64,000 nt of DNA. Source: JBBIWA01 sp037439425 (GTDB lineage Bacteria; Acidobacteriota; Blastocatellia; RBC074). The notes under the pieces were generated by a model. It did no database searches, was not told the origin of the DNA, and was given only the letters and a program-made list of their open reading frames with translations. Every line of letters begins with the position of its first letter. Within the stretch, counting starts at the first letter, position 1. The position numbers were made by a program, and so were the translations under genes. The DNA is taken from NCBI GenBank assembly GCA_037439425.1, contig JBBIWA010000013.1, forward strand, positions 34,297 to 98,296, given 5' to 3'. Below are positions 16,580-25,312 of this stretch, one piece after another.

Positions 16580-18730
16580 TTACGCTTGCAACCCGTTCGG
16601 CACCATCGGAAGCGAGCGCAAACGAACGCCGGTGGCGTTGAAGATCGCATTGCCCACTGCCGGAGCCAGACAGACAATGGGCGTTTCTCCTGCGCCTGCC
16701 GATGGCAAATCTTTGCGATCGAGCAGGATTGTTTCGAGCAGCGGAAGATCGCTGAAGCGCGGGACGCGGTAGCGCGAAAAGCGCGGATTGAGAATCTTTC
16801 CGTCTTCAAATTCGATGGCCTCAAAAAGCGCGCCGCCGATGCCCTGAACGATGGCGCCTTCGATCTGATTTTTCAGACCGTCGGGATTGATGATCGCGCC
16901 GCACTCGAAGGCCGTCACCACGCGCGTGATCCGCACCTGGCCGCTCTTGCGATCCAGAGCGACTTCAGCGCAGCTTGCCACATAGCTGCCTTTCTCAAAC
17001 CCGCCGGCAATTCCAAAGCCGCGATCGGATGAGGCTTTCCTCTTGCCCCAGCCGAAGGCTTTGGCTGCCGCCTCAAGCACCGCGCGCAACCGCTCATCCT
17101 TTAAATTCTTAAGCCGAAACTCCAGCGGGTCCATCTTCACCAAAGCGGCGAGCTCGTCCATATGAGTCTCTCGCGCAAAGTGATTGGCCGTCGCGGCCAG
17201 CGCGCGATATGACCCCTGCCGCAAAGGCGAACGCGCAGCATGAAACTGAATTCGCTGATGTGGAATGTCGTAGAGCGTGCGAATAGCTGCGGCCCCAGAG
17301 TTGTAATTGTGGAATTCCCAGGCCGTGATCGTGCCGTCGTTCTGCACGCCGCTGGCAATCTCGATCACTCCGGCGGGGCGGAAATAAGCCCAGGTGAATT
17401 CTTCTTCGCGCGTCCAGACGAGTTTGACCGGCTTGCCTGCCGCTTTGGCCAGACGCGCGGCCTCAAGCGCCGCCTCGCCTGTGTGTTTGCCACCGTAGCC
17501 TGAGCCGGTATCGGGCATGATCACACGCACCCGCTCTTCGGGGATCCGAAACGCTGTGGCGAGTTCGCTACGGACTCCGAACGGCCGCTGCGTTCCGGTC
17601 CAGACAGTGAGCCGGTCATCTCTCCACTCGGCTACTGCTGCGCGCGGTTCCAGCGGCGCGTGAGCGATGTAGGCCACGGTGTAAGTACCTTCGAGTTTAT
17701 GCTGCGCCGCCGCCAGTCCTTCCGTTATCGAGCCGCGCGTGAACCCGGAGCGGCCTTCAGCGCCTTGTGTCTCAACCGCATTCTTCTTCAAGTAATCGAA
17801 GAGCTCCTTGCTTGACGGCTGCGGCGTTGTTTTCCACTCAGCCTTGATCGCAGCGATTGCGCGCGCGGCCAGGTGTTCGCTCGGCGCAGCGACGCCCACG
17901 AAGTTGCCATCGCGGACCACGACGACGCCAGGCAGGTTTTCCGCTGCTTGCGTATCGAGAGAAGCAAGCGTCGCGCCGAAAGCGGCAGGCCGCAGTACTT
18001 TTCCATAGAGCATGCCGGGAAGTTTGATGTCAGGGGTGAATTGATGCTTCCCGGTCACAAACACCCGGCCATCAACTTTCGGGACGGACTTGCCAGCAAC
18101 CCGCCATTGATCAGCAGGAGTCGTGGCTACATTGCCTGAGATCGTCTTCATAAGCTTCTGACCTCTGGTTAGTTGCCCGAAGCTGAGAGACCGTTTCGTG
18201 GCGGGATGCACGATCTTTCCCTCAGACACCACCAGCGAAGCGCGGTCTTCCTTCCACTGCTCCGCCGCCAGATCAAGTAACAGCTCGCGCGCGGTAGCTG
18301 CCACCCGGCGCAGTTGCGTAGCCATCACGGGCGTCGTCCTACTTCCGAACGTCCCCATATCGAAAGGCGTCAGCTCAGTATCGCCCATTACCAAACGGAT
18401 CGCCGTTAAGGGAACGTGCAGTTCTTCCGCAACGACTTGGGTAAGCGAGGTGCGGATGTTCTGCCCTACTTCCACTTTTCCCGTGTAGACCGTCACGACG
18501 CTATCTTCGCCGATGTGCAGCCAGGCTCCGATCTCCTGCGGCATAGCTCGGCCAAAGTCGCGCTGGCGCCCGCCGCCAGACTCCTGCTGCGCCAGCACAT
18601 CCTTGAGCGTGAAGATGACGACGATCCCGCCGCCCAGCACCTTGAAGAAGTCGCGCCGGGCCAACTCGAAGTGATATACGGGCGCGGCTTCAAGCTCGTA
18701 CCGTTCCGGCTCGTAGATAATCTCGGTCAT
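16580..18730 (-). CDS. Molybdenum hydroxylase large subunit (isoquinoline 1-oxidoreductase beta-like)
   Basis: A 716-residue molybdopterin-binding subunit of the xanthine-dehydrogenase family, IorB-like branch. RRDFFKVLGGG (residues 25-35) followed by a hydrophobic run looks like a Tat signal or signal-anchor. The molybdopterin domains run from about 80 to the end: VGQNIRTSLTQVVAEELHVP and DTGSGYGGKHTGEAALEAARLA contact the cofactor; GAGETPIVCLAPAVGNAIF (about 683-701) carries the catalytic Glu. It overlaps the [2Fe-2S] gene by 4 bases (ATGA), so the two are translationally coupled. IorB-like enzymes hydroxylate N-heterocycles or aldehydes; the substrate cannot be read. No maturation (XdhC-like) gene is nearby. 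Confidence 0.9.
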   Translation of the reverse strand: MTEIIYEPERYELEAAPVYHFELARRDFFKVLGGGIVVIFTLKDVLAQQESGGGRQRDFGRAMPQEIGAWLHIGEDSVVTVYTGKVEVGQNIRTSLTQVVAEELHVPLTAIRLVMGDTELTPFDMGTFGSRTTPVMATQLRRVAATARELLLDLAAEQWKEDRASLVVSEGKIVHPATKRSLSFGQLTRGQKLMKTISGNVATTPADQWRVAGKSVPKVDGRVFVTGKHQFTPDIKLPGMLYGKVLRPAAFGATLASLDTQAAENLPGVVVVRDGNFVGVAAPSEHLAARAIAAIKAEWKTTPQPSSKELFDYLKKNAVETQGAEGRSGFTRGSITEGLAAAQHKLEGTYTVAYIAHAPLEPRAAVAEWRDDRLTVWTGTQRPFGVRSELATAFRIPEERVRVIMPDTGSGYGGKHTGEAALEAARLAKAAGKPVKLVWTREEEFTWAYFRPAGVIEIASGVQNDGTITAWEFHNYNSGAAAIRTLYDIPHQRIQFHAARSPLRQGSYRALAATANHFARETHMDELAALVKMDPLEFRLKNLKDERLRAVLEAAAKAFGWGKRKASSDRGFGIAGGFEKGSYVASCAEVALDRKSGQVRITRVVTAFECGAIINPDGLKNQIEGAIVQGIGGALFEAIEFEDGKILNPRFSRYRVPRFSDLPLLETILLDRKDLPSAGAGETPIVCLAPAVGNAIFNATGVRLRSLPMVPNGLQA

Positions 18731-19206
18731 AGCGCACCCCCTTTCTGTGCTTTAGCAGCCTGACGAATCGCGGCTACAATGCGCGGGTAGGTCCCGCAGC
18801 GGCAGATGTTGCCTTCCATAGCCTGAATGATCTCTTGCTCACTCGGATTGGGATTCTTCCTAAGCAGCCCCAGCGCGGAGATAATCATTCCGGGAGTGCA
18901 GTAGCCGCATTGCAACGCGTCAGCATCAAGAAAAGCCTGTTGCAGTGGATGCAGCCGCCCGTTCTTCTCCAGGCCTTCGATGGTGGTGATCTGCTTGCCC
19001 GCGGCAGCGCTCAGCAGGGTAATGCAGGAGCGCACCGGCCGTCCGTCAAGCAGTACCGTGCAGGCTCCGCACTGCCCTTCACCGCAACCGTACTTGCTGC
19101 CGGTCAGGTTGAGCTCTTCACGCAACACGCTGAGCAGACTTCGTTCAGGCTCTGCTGCGAGGCGATGCCTGCTCCCGTTCACATAAAGTTCCGTGACTTT
19201 CGACAT
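18727..19206 (-). CDS. [2Fe-2S] subunit of molybdenum hydroxylase (isoquinoline 1-oxidoreductase alpha-like)
   Basis: A 159-residue iron-sulfur protein, the electron-transfer partner of the molybdopterin subunit encoded next. The plant-ferredoxin-type cluster uses CGEGQCGACTVLLDGRPVRSC (about residues 40-60) and the second, helical cluster uses CGYCTPGMI...CRCGTYPRI (about 97-142). GGAGGG precedes the ATG. There is no signal peptide; if the large subunit is Tat-exported, this subunit probably travels with it. First gene of a two-gene operon. Confidence 0.95.
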   Translation of the reverse strand: MSKVTELYVNGSRHRLAAEPERSLLSVLREELNLTGSKYGCGEGQCGACTVLLDGRPVRSCITLLSAAAGKQITTIEGLEKNGRLHPLQQAFLDADALQCGYCTPGMIISALGLLRKNPNPSEQEIIQAMEGNICRCGTYPRIVAAIRQAAKAQKGGAL

Positions 19207-19239
19207 AAGCTTCCCTCCACCACTTCAGCCGGTCTTGCT

Positions 19240-19941
19240 TTAGCTGAGCAGTTTGATCTTGATACTGCGATACCAGACTCGATTGCCGTGATCCTGCAGG
19301 CCGATATGGCCTTTGCGAGGTAGCTCTTTGTAAGCGTACTTGAACTTGTTCTTCGTGCCGTCAGGATTCATCCCGGCCTGAGTCCACCTGTCCAGATCCA
19401 TTTCGGCCACCTTCTGGCCATTGATCTCGATGCTGATCATATTGCGATTGCAGGTGATGATGGCCGTGTTCCACTCGCCTGCTGGCCTGCAGGCTTGTTG
19501 TTTGGGCGCAATGATATCGTAGATCGCGCCGCAATCGTGTTTGTCGGGCGTTGTTTTGCCATAAGAGTCGAGCACCTGCATCTCGATGCCAGTGTTGACC
19601 GGGTCTTTCAGGTCTGACCAGCGAAAGAAGACGCCGCTGTTAGCGCCCTTGTCCACCTTGAAGTCGATCGAGAGTACGAAATTCTCGAACTGCTCAACGG
19701 TGTAAAGGTAACCGCCACCTTTGACGGTGCAGGCGATCGTCCCATCTTCCACAGCCCAGCCTTCACTTTTGCCGGTCGCTTTCCAGCCCTCCAGACTCTT
19801 GCCGTCAAACAGCGACCGCCAGCCTTGATCTTGCCCAAGACCAGTAGGCGTCGCTCCAAACAGCGCCAAAGTTATCCACAGAGCTATCCACATTTTCACA
19901 GCCAGTGAGATTGGAAGTGAGCCATTCTTTACAATCCCCAT
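19240..19941 (-). CDS. Exported DUF1080 (3-keto-disaccharide hydrolase-like) protein
   Basis: A 233-residue secreted jelly-roll protein of the DUF1080 / 3-keto-disaccharide hydrolase family. A signal peptide (about residues 1-36) is followed by the hallmark WRSLFDGKSLEGWKATGK, NSGVFFRWSD, HDCGAIYDIIAP, and C-terminal GHIGLQDHGNRVWYRSIKI. Members cleave 3-keto-glucosides or bind sugars. The ATG at 19941 lies after AGGAGGATCT; upstream in-frame starts would run into the preceding gene. It follows the gamma-glutamyltransferase gene by about 50 bases. Confidence 0.9.
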   Translation of the reverse strand: MGIVKNGSLPISLAVKMWIALWITLALFGATPTGLGQDQGWRSLFDGKSLEGWKATGKSEGWAVEDGTIACTVKGGGYLYTVEQFENFVLSIDFKVDKGANSGVFFRWSDLKDPVNTGIEMQVLDSYGKTTPDKHDCGAIYDIIAPKQQACRPAGEWNTAIITCNRNMISIEINGQKVAEMDLDRWTQAGMNPDGTKNKFKYAYKELPRKGHIGLQDHGNRVWYRSIKIKLLS

Positions 19942-19991
19942 AGATCCTCCTAATACTCTCTTAACCCTTCGCGGTATTAACACTGCTTGAG

Positions 19992-21671
19992 CTACCACCC
20001 AATGGCGCATCCATCCTTACGCGGGTCCGAGCCACCTGCGAGTGCGCCCGTGTTTGGGTCTATCATAATCGCTTGATAGCCGCCGAAGGTTCCGCGCGCT
20101 GAAACGAGGCGGTGCCCTTTGCGCTCAAGCGCCTGCCGTACCTCCGGGCCAATGGCCGATTCCAGTGCCAGGCCTCTCTCGAAATCGCGGAAGCGCGGCT
20201 GCTCACCTGCCTGTTGCACGTCCATGCCGAAGTCAATCAGATTGAGCAAGACTTGCACGTGACCCTGCGCCTGCATATCCCCGCCCATCACACCAAACGA
20301 AAGCCACGGTCTTCCATCGCGAAAGACCATCGCCGGGATCAACGTGTGGAAGGGGCGCTTGCCGCCCTCTAGCCGGTTCGGATGCTGCGGATCGAAAGAG
20401 AAGCCCGCACCACGGTTGTGCAGGATGATGCCCGTATCGCCCGCAACCAAGCCCGAGCCGAAATTGCTGAAGATGCTCTGAATGAATGAAACTACATTAC
20501 GCTCCTTGTCCACGACCGTCAGATAGACTGTATCTTCACCGCCGCGCGGCCCGGCGGCAGATGCTGCCATCGTTTGATCAGGATTGATGCGTTTGCGCAG
20601 TTCAGCGGCATACTGCTTCGCAAGCAGCCGATCGAGCGGAGCCTGGTAAAAGGCCGGGTCGGCGATGTGACGGGCGCGCTCAACAAAAGCGAGCTTTTTG
20701 GCTTCAACCAGCAGATGCAGATACTCAGCCGTGTTGTGCCCCAGCGAACGCAGGTCATAGCCTTCGAGGATGTTGAGCATCAGCAGAGCAGCCAGCCCCT
20801 GCGTGTTCGGAGGCATCTCGTAGAGAGTGTAGCCGCGATAGGTCACGCTGATCGGCTCGACCCAGTTTGAGCTGTGCTCGGCAAAGTCTTGCATTGTATG
20901 CAGCCCACCTTGACTTTGAGCGAACTTGACGATCTTTTCGGCGATCTCGCCTTTGTAAAACACCTCGCGCCCACCAGATGCGATCTGCTTGAGCGTAGCC
21001 GCCAGATTCTTGTTTGTGAAAACCTCGCCGATCTGCGGCGGTCTGCCACTGAGCAGGTAGGTAGCAGCAAAGTCAACATTGTGCTTGTGCTGCAATGCCA
21101 CTTCCCAGTCCTGGCCGATCACCTCGGTGACGGGGAAACCGCGCTCGGCATATTCAATCGCTGGTTGCAATACCTGCGCGAGCTTCATCGTGCCGTAGCG
21201 TTCGAGCAGCTTCGCCCACCCATCCACAGCGCCCGGCACTGTGACGGTGTGAATCCCACTTGACGGCATCTGCGTGAAGCCGCGTCTTTTGAGTTGATCA
21301 ATGCTCAAAGCACGCGGCGCGCGACCGCTGGCATTGAGCGCTTTCAACTCCTTACGCTTTGCATCCCAAACCATCGCGAAGAGGTCACCGCCGGGACTGA
21401 CCATCATCGGCTCAACCACACAGAGCACAGCTGCAGCGGCTACGGCCGCATCAATCGCGTTGCCGCCCTGTTGCAAGATGCGCAAGCCTACAGCGGATGC
21501 GAGCGGCTGACTGGTGGCGATCATTCCGTTCATCGCGCGCACCACTGAACGCGTGCCGCCGCCGCGCGGGTTGGGTCGGTCACCTATGGCATTTTGTGAA
21601 CTCACAGGAAACATTGATGAGCTAAGAAATAAGGCTGAAGTTATCAGAACAGTACTTGCCTTGCCTGTCAT
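19992..21671 (-). CDS. ggt: Gamma-glutamyltransferase
   Basis: A 559-residue periplasmic Ntn-hydrolase precursor that cleaves or transfers gamma-glutamyl groups (glutathione and relatives). A Sec signal peptide occupies about residues 1-26. The large-subunit part shows ALRILQQGGNAIDAAVAAAAVLCVVEPMMVSPGGD; the autocatalytic site is around GGEDTVYLTVVD (about 378-389), where a Thr becomes the N-terminal nucleophile of the small subunit; SIFSNFGSGLVAGDTGIILHNRG and PFHTLIPAMV are typical of the small subunit. A G-rich ribosome site precedes the ATG. The lid-loop state was not assessed, so transpeptidase against hydrolase preference is open. Confidence 0.92.
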   Translation of the reverse strand: MTGKASTVLITSALFLSSSMFPVSSQNAIGDRPNPRGGGTRSVVRAMNGMIATSQPLASAVGLRILQQGGNAIDAAVAAAAVLCVVEPMMVSPGGDLFAMVWDAKRKELKALNASGRAPRALSIDQLKRRGFTQMPSSGIHTVTVPGAVDGWAKLLERYGTMKLAQVLQPAIEYAERGFPVTEVIGQDWEVALQHKHNVDFAATYLLSGRPPQIGEVFTNKNLAATLKQIASGGREVFYKGEIAEKIVKFAQSQGGLHTMQDFAEHSSNWVEPISVTYRGYTLYEMPPNTQGLAALLMLNILEGYDLRSLGHNTAEYLHLLVEAKKLAFVERARHIADPAFYQAPLDRLLAKQYAAELRKRINPDQTMAASAAGPRGGEDTVYLTVVDKERNVVSFIQSIFSNFGSGLVAGDTGIILHNRGAGFSFDPQHPNRLEGGKRPFHTLIPAMVFRDGRPWLSFGVMGGDMQAQGHVQVLLNLIDFGMDVQQAGEQPRFRDFERGLALESAIGPEVRQALERKGHRLVSARGTFGGYQAIMIDPNTGALAGGSDPRKDGCAIGW

Positions 21672-21890
21672 GGAGCCCCCCTGGTTACTTGCTCAGCGAC
21701 TGAGAGCGGTTCGATCACACTGTCTCAGATGATGGTTTATGCGTTATGTAAAGAGTGCGCAATGATGATCGCAACCGGCGCAGTTTGTCTTCCTTCAGTT
21801 AAGATCAAAGAGGCGTCGCTCAGCTCGTCAGTGGTGACGCACTGAAACAATGAAACTCAAACCACAACCTGCGAAGGATACAAAGATGAT

Positions 21891-21921
21891 CTTCCTCTTC
21901 TTCGTGCTCTTCGTGGTTCAT
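21891..21921. repeat. Dispersed CACGAAGAGCACGAAG repeat (copy 1)
   Basis: On the minus strand this reads ATGAACCACGAAGAGCACGAAG; a closely similar copy lies at 28079-28113 on the plus strand. It is purine-skewed and built of an imperfect 9-base unit. Confidence 0.6.
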
Positions 21922-21935
21922 TTTTCGAGGAATCG

Positions 21936-22117
21936 TCCATGTCGTCACGCCAGCGCCCTGAAAACAATGCAAATCAATTGCGGACGGGACGAGCGGCGTA
22001 CCCAGGGATTTTCCGCAGGAGATGAAACCCTGGGTACGCACGCTTGCGAGCGTGCAAGATTTTCAGCCCCAATGAGCACGCAAGGATGCGTGCGCTCCCA
22101 GGGATTTTCCGCAGGAG
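21936..22117. repeat. Mosaic dispersed repeat, copy R1
   Basis: Two modules. Module X (about 21940-22021) contains CGTCCAT, AAATCAATTGCGG and ends GGGATTTTCCGCAGGAG (22005-22021). Module Y (about 22022-22117) starts ATGAAACCCTGGGTACGCACGC, has an inverted GCGTGC half, a second palindromic part and again ends GGGATTTTCCGCAGGAG (22101-22117). Both modules recur at 33361-33545 in inverse order on the other strand. The rest of the 21672-22177 gap holds nothing else I can name. Confidence 0.75.
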
Positions 22118-22177
22118 AAAAAGGCAACAAGCTGATCATTCTTCATCCTCGCTTCCTGGTGTAGCAGGAGGCAAGCC

Positions 22178-22399
22178 CTATCTTTCACGCAGATGTTCAA
22201 TTTCTCGACGCAGCGCTTCTTTCTCGCGTTCGTGAATCTCGCGTTCCTTTAGGAGCTAAAGTTCGTAGTAGAGACGGGTTTGATTGTTTGTGAGCTCGCG
22301 AACCTGCCGGCTTAGTTCTTTGATGTCGGTCTGCACCTTCTTCAATTCCTCAGCGAAGGTGAAAACCAACTTGAACAAATCGAATATTTGCCTCCACAT
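22178..22399 (-). pseudogene. Small coiled-coil protein gene with in-frame TAG
   Basis: Starting at ATG 22399-22397 the frame reads MWRQIFDLFKLVFTFAEELK and on to 47 residues, then TAG at 22256-22258, then a further 25 codons in the same frame (LLKEREIHEREKEALRREIEH...) to a second TAG at 22178. The part after the first stop continues the same charged coiled-coil heptad pattern, so this is most likely a 73-residue gene broken by one nonsense change, or a shortened 47-residue protein. Its ATG overlaps the stop of the upstream small gene as TAATG, pointing to translational coupling. I do not know a function for the family. Confidence 0.6.
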
Positions 22400-22581
22400 T
22401 ATGCGACCTTTCGCAGGCGGTCAAGCATGGCGCGAGTTTCAGCTTTAAGCTGATCAATTTCTTCCCGGTCCTTTGTCATTTCTTCCTGAATCCGGCGCAT
22501 CTTCTCCAGATAAAGAGCTATCTGTCGGCTGATTTCGGCCTTTTCTTCCCTAGGAATTTCTTCATCAAAGGTGTTATCCAT
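22399..22581 (-). CDS. Small coiled-coil protein of unknown function
   Basis: A 60-residue, highly charged protein (MDNTFDEEIPREEKAEISRQ...) predicted to be almost wholly alpha-helical coiled coil, with no signal or membrane segment. The ATG at 22581 follows GGAGGTAAGATT at ideal spacing; a longer frame to 22623 lacks support. It is coupled through TAATG to the next small coiled-coil gene, suggesting the two products form a heteromeric coiled coil. I do not recognise it. Confidence 0.65.
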   Translation of the reverse strand: MDNTFDEEIPREEKAEISRQIALYLEKMRRIQEEMTKDREEIDQLKAETRAMLDRLRKVA

Positions 22582-22669
22582 AATCTTACCTCCGCGCACA
22601 ATTTTAACATGGGCAAGATTCACTCATAGGCCGCACTCTGAACCGCACACATAATACCTGGCTGATACA

Positions 22670-23953
22670 TCACCCGGCAGTGGCTGGTCTGATCTTGGCA
22701 TACGATGGCGCGACGCCCGAAGCCTGAAGCTTCTTAGCAACGCGCTCAACCTCCGCCATCGTGCGCAGGAAGTTCTCACCCAGGACTTTCTTCACATCTG
22801 TTTCAGAGAAACCGCGTTTGAGCAGCTCATAGGTGATATTGGGCAGCTTCGAGATATCTTCCATGCCTTCGGGCAATTGACCAACACCGTCGAAGTCCGA
22901 TCCCAGTCCGACGTGATCAATGCCGGCAACCCTGGCAATATGGACGATGTGATCAATCAACATATCGAGCGTCACCCGGGGCGGCGGGCCAGTGAGCTTT
23001 TGAAGTTCCTGGCGCATCTTCGCCGGATCGTTGCTGTACTGCTGGCGAATTTCAGCCATCTTCGCCTGTAGCTCCGGGCTCAGCTTAGTGGCCTTTGTGT
23101 TGACGAAGCTGGCGCCGAAATTGACCATCACCACGCCGCCTTTTTTGCCAACAGCAGCTAGCATTTCGTCAGTCATATTGCGCGGAATGTCGGTCAGCGC
23201 GCGCGCCGAAGAGTGCGAGGCGATGACCGGAGCCTGGCTAACTTCGATTACGTCCCAGAAGGTCTTGTCCGCCACGTGCGAGATGTCCACCATCATTCCT
23301 AGCCGGTTCATCTCACGCACGACTTCCTTCCCAAACTCGCTCAGCCCATTGTGATGTTTGACGTTGGGATTATTGATGTCGCCTGAGGAGTCAGCCCAGT
23401 TATTGGTGTTGGTGTGCGTGAGCGTCATATAGCGCACGCCGAGCTTGTAGAACATTCTGAGCAAGGAGAGGCTGTCTTCAATGGCGTGGCCACCTTCGAT
23501 ACCCATCAGCGCCGCGATCTTGCCTGATTTAGAGATGCGGCGAATGTCGTCTGCCGTTAAGGCCATCTCCAGCGATTCGCCGTGGCGACGCACCTGCTCA
23601 TAGACGCCATCAATCATCTCGAGCGCGCGCCGCGCTGAGCCGCCTTCCCTGGCGTAGCGCGCTGCGACATAGATGGCAAAAAACTCGGCATCAATCCCAC
23701 CTTCTTTCATGCGCGGCAGATCGGTGTGGGTGCGACCGCTGGTGTCGCGTGTGCCCAGATCATAGCCCCGGTCAGTAATCGGCGTGGTGATGTCGTTATG
23801 CGTGTCAATGACAATCGCTTCACGATGAAGGCGGGCCGCGCGCTCGCGCAGCTTCGCCTCATCGCTGGATTGAGTCTGGACAGAAGCCACGGGCCAGGCC
23901 AGTAGCCCACTGAGCAGGAAGAAGACAGTCAGCATAGAGAGACGGTTGGACAT
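22670..23953 (-). CDS. Membrane (renal-type) dipeptidase, peptidase M19
   Basis: A 427-residue exported zinc dipeptidase. A signal peptide occupies about residues 1-24. The metal ligands include the VIDTHNDI motif (HxD, about 49-53), a Glu in ALMGIEGGHAIED (about 150) and His residues in MVDISHVADKTFWDV and VIASHSSARAL; HVGLGSDFDGV carries the C-terminal Asp of the barrel. Family members cleave dipeptides, including D-amino-acid-containing ones. GAGGTAGAGATT precedes the ATG. It is oriented with the small coiled-coil genes, but a 46-base gap precedes them and co-transcription is uncertain. Confidence 0.92.
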   Translation of the reverse strand: MSNRLSMLTVFFLLSGLLAWPVASVQTQSSDEAKLRERAARLHREAIVIDTHNDITTPITDRGYDLGTRDTSGRTHTDLPRMKEGGIDAEFFAIYVAARYAREGGSARRALEMIDGVYEQVRRHGESLEMALTADDIRRISKSGKIAALMGIEGGHAIEDSLSLLRMFYKLGVRYMTLTHTNTNNWADSSGDINNPNVKHHNGLSEFGKEVVREMNRLGMMVDISHVADKTFWDVIEVSQAPVIASHSSARALTDIPRNMTDEMLAAVGKKGGVVMVNFGASFVNTKATKLSPELQAKMAEIRQQYSNDPAKMRQELQKLTGPPPRVTLDMLIDHIVHIARVAGIDHVGLGSDFDGVGQLPEGMEDISKLPNITYELLKRGFSETDVKKVLGENFLRTMAEVERVAKKLQASGVAPSYAKIRPATAG

Positions 23954-23993
23954 AATCTCTACCTCGGTTATAAAAACAGCCTGAGTCAGTAGT

Positions 23994-24060
23994 GGCGAGC
24001 GGTAGCGAGCGTCGTTTCCAGCAGCGATTCATCAAGAAACCGCGCTCGCTACCGCTCGCC
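23994..24060. repeat. 18-base perfect inverted repeat
   Basis: GGCGAGCGGTAGCGAGCG (23994-24011) and its exact complement (24043-24060) with a 31-base loop, just upstream of the dipeptidase start. Palindromic units built on GGTAGCGAGCG look like REP-type dispersed repeats. No second copy was seen in this window. Confidence 0.7.
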
Positions 24061-24703
24061 GCTGCCGAGTTCGCTGTCGTCCCCAAAGAGTCGCGCCCAA
24101 TTCCCGAAGACGCTACAGCATCCATGACGCTCCTGGCGGCATGGTAGTTTCAACGCAAAAGGGTAAATAGCGGCAATTTGATGTTCGAGCAAGTTATCTA
24201 CTATCTCGATCACTGATGAAGGCCACTGTCGCTGCTGATACTGCGCGGTTGCTGTCTCTAGCAGTTATTGGGCTAGCCGGTAATCCTTGTTTCTCATTCC
24301 GTGTCCGGCGGAAGTCTCTTGTGTAGGGCTGGCGCATGGTGGCTCTCTTTGTGTGCGCTGTGCTGGTGTTGACGGCTGTGTCTGATTCGCTGTCTTGATT
24401 GGCGTTATGATCACCGTCCTGGCAGGTCTTCCATCCTTTAACCTCGCAGGGTCTGCTTATGGCAGCAGCGCGGTGTGGTTGTTCGTAATCGCGTTCTTCC
24501 TCGCGCACTGATCGCTAGTGGCTTGGCGCGGCGCATTGCACTGTTGTTTGCACAGCCGAAAGCCACTGTATAACAAGAGCCGCGCGCAGTTTATCACCAG
24601 CTTGAACCAGCCGGCTTTGCCAGATGAAGAAAGCAAAAGACCCTGCGGTCTCACCACGCTTGGCAAGCCCAGAGAGGCTTTACTGACCGAGATGCAATAT
24701 TGC
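24061..24703. other. Intergenic stretch without recognisable gene
   Basis: Short open frames on both strands here have unnatural composition (Ser/Thr/Arg-rich, many Cys) and no ribosome sites. I see no remnant of the GMC dehydrogenase gene that would be expected beside the subunit-3 gene at 24704. Confidence 0.5.
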
Positions 24704-25312
24704 TTACCCTTGCTGATGCTCAGGATGGGTACAGCCTTTGAACTCCTTGAGGTAGGTGTTGCCTTTATATTGCAGCTCCTGATGAATGCCAATCCTGGAA
24801 GTATAGTAGCCATCAATGGTCAGGTTCTTGATCGCACGGAAGAAACGCTCTTCGAGCGTCTGCGGCTTCATCTCGTTTTTGCTGATCTCGGTCAGGATGG
24901 CAACCTGTTGCTCATTAGTAGCCTGGGTGAAAGCTTTGGAGAATCTCTCCCGGCTCATCTTATCCACGGCTGCCAGCCCATCGCGCCATAGCTTTTTGGT
25001 CTCTTCAGGCGACTCGCTAAGCATCAGATCAATGAATTGCGGCACCTCAGCAGCGATGGCTCCGGGCGAATGATCATCGGTTGGGATAATCAGCTCTGAA
25101 ATAGTGGCGACCATTGTCATCTGCGCCGCCGTGAAAAATTTGGGTCGCGCTGGCTTCTTCTGCGCAGCTCTGGCGGTTTGACTGTGCCCCTCATGGTCGT
25201 GACCGGCCAGCGCCTGCTGGCCTAGAATCGGCAAGCTGCTAGCCGTGCCTAGTCCTACGGCGATGCTTTTCAACGCTTCTCGACGACTCAGATTATCTTT
25301 CTCCTCTGACAT
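24704..25312 (-). CDS. Gluconate 2-dehydrogenase subunit 3-family protein
   Basis: A 202-residue exported protein of the gluconate 2-dehydrogenase subunit 3 family, normally the small accessory subunit of a membrane-bound flavin (GMC) dehydrogenase. The N-terminus SRREALKSIAVGLGTASSLPILG (about residues 9-31) is a Tat-like signal, then a His-rich linker (GHDHEGHSQ). The family body shows AAQMTMVATISELIIPTDDHSPGAIAAEVPQFID (about 62-95) and ends with IGIHQELQYKGNTYLKEFKGCTHPEH. The catalytic large subunit is not on either side, so its partner must be encoded elsewhere. A GAGG sits about 10 bases before the ATG. Confidence 0.85.
   Translation of the reverse strand: MSEEKDNLSRREALKSIAVGLGTASSLPILGQQALAGHDHEGHSQTARAAQKKPARPKFFTAAQMTMVATISELIIPTDDHSPGAIAAEVPQFIDLMLSESPEETKKLWRDGLAAVDKMSRERFSKAFTQATNEQQVAILTEISKNEMKPQTLEERFFRAIKNLTIDGYYTSRIGIHQELQYKGNTYLKEFKGCTHPEHQQG

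Noticed and set aside
24194..24816. Two overlapping minus-strand frames of about 100 codons
   Set aside because: Biased composition, no motif, no ribosome site, and the second overlaps the real subunit-3 gene.
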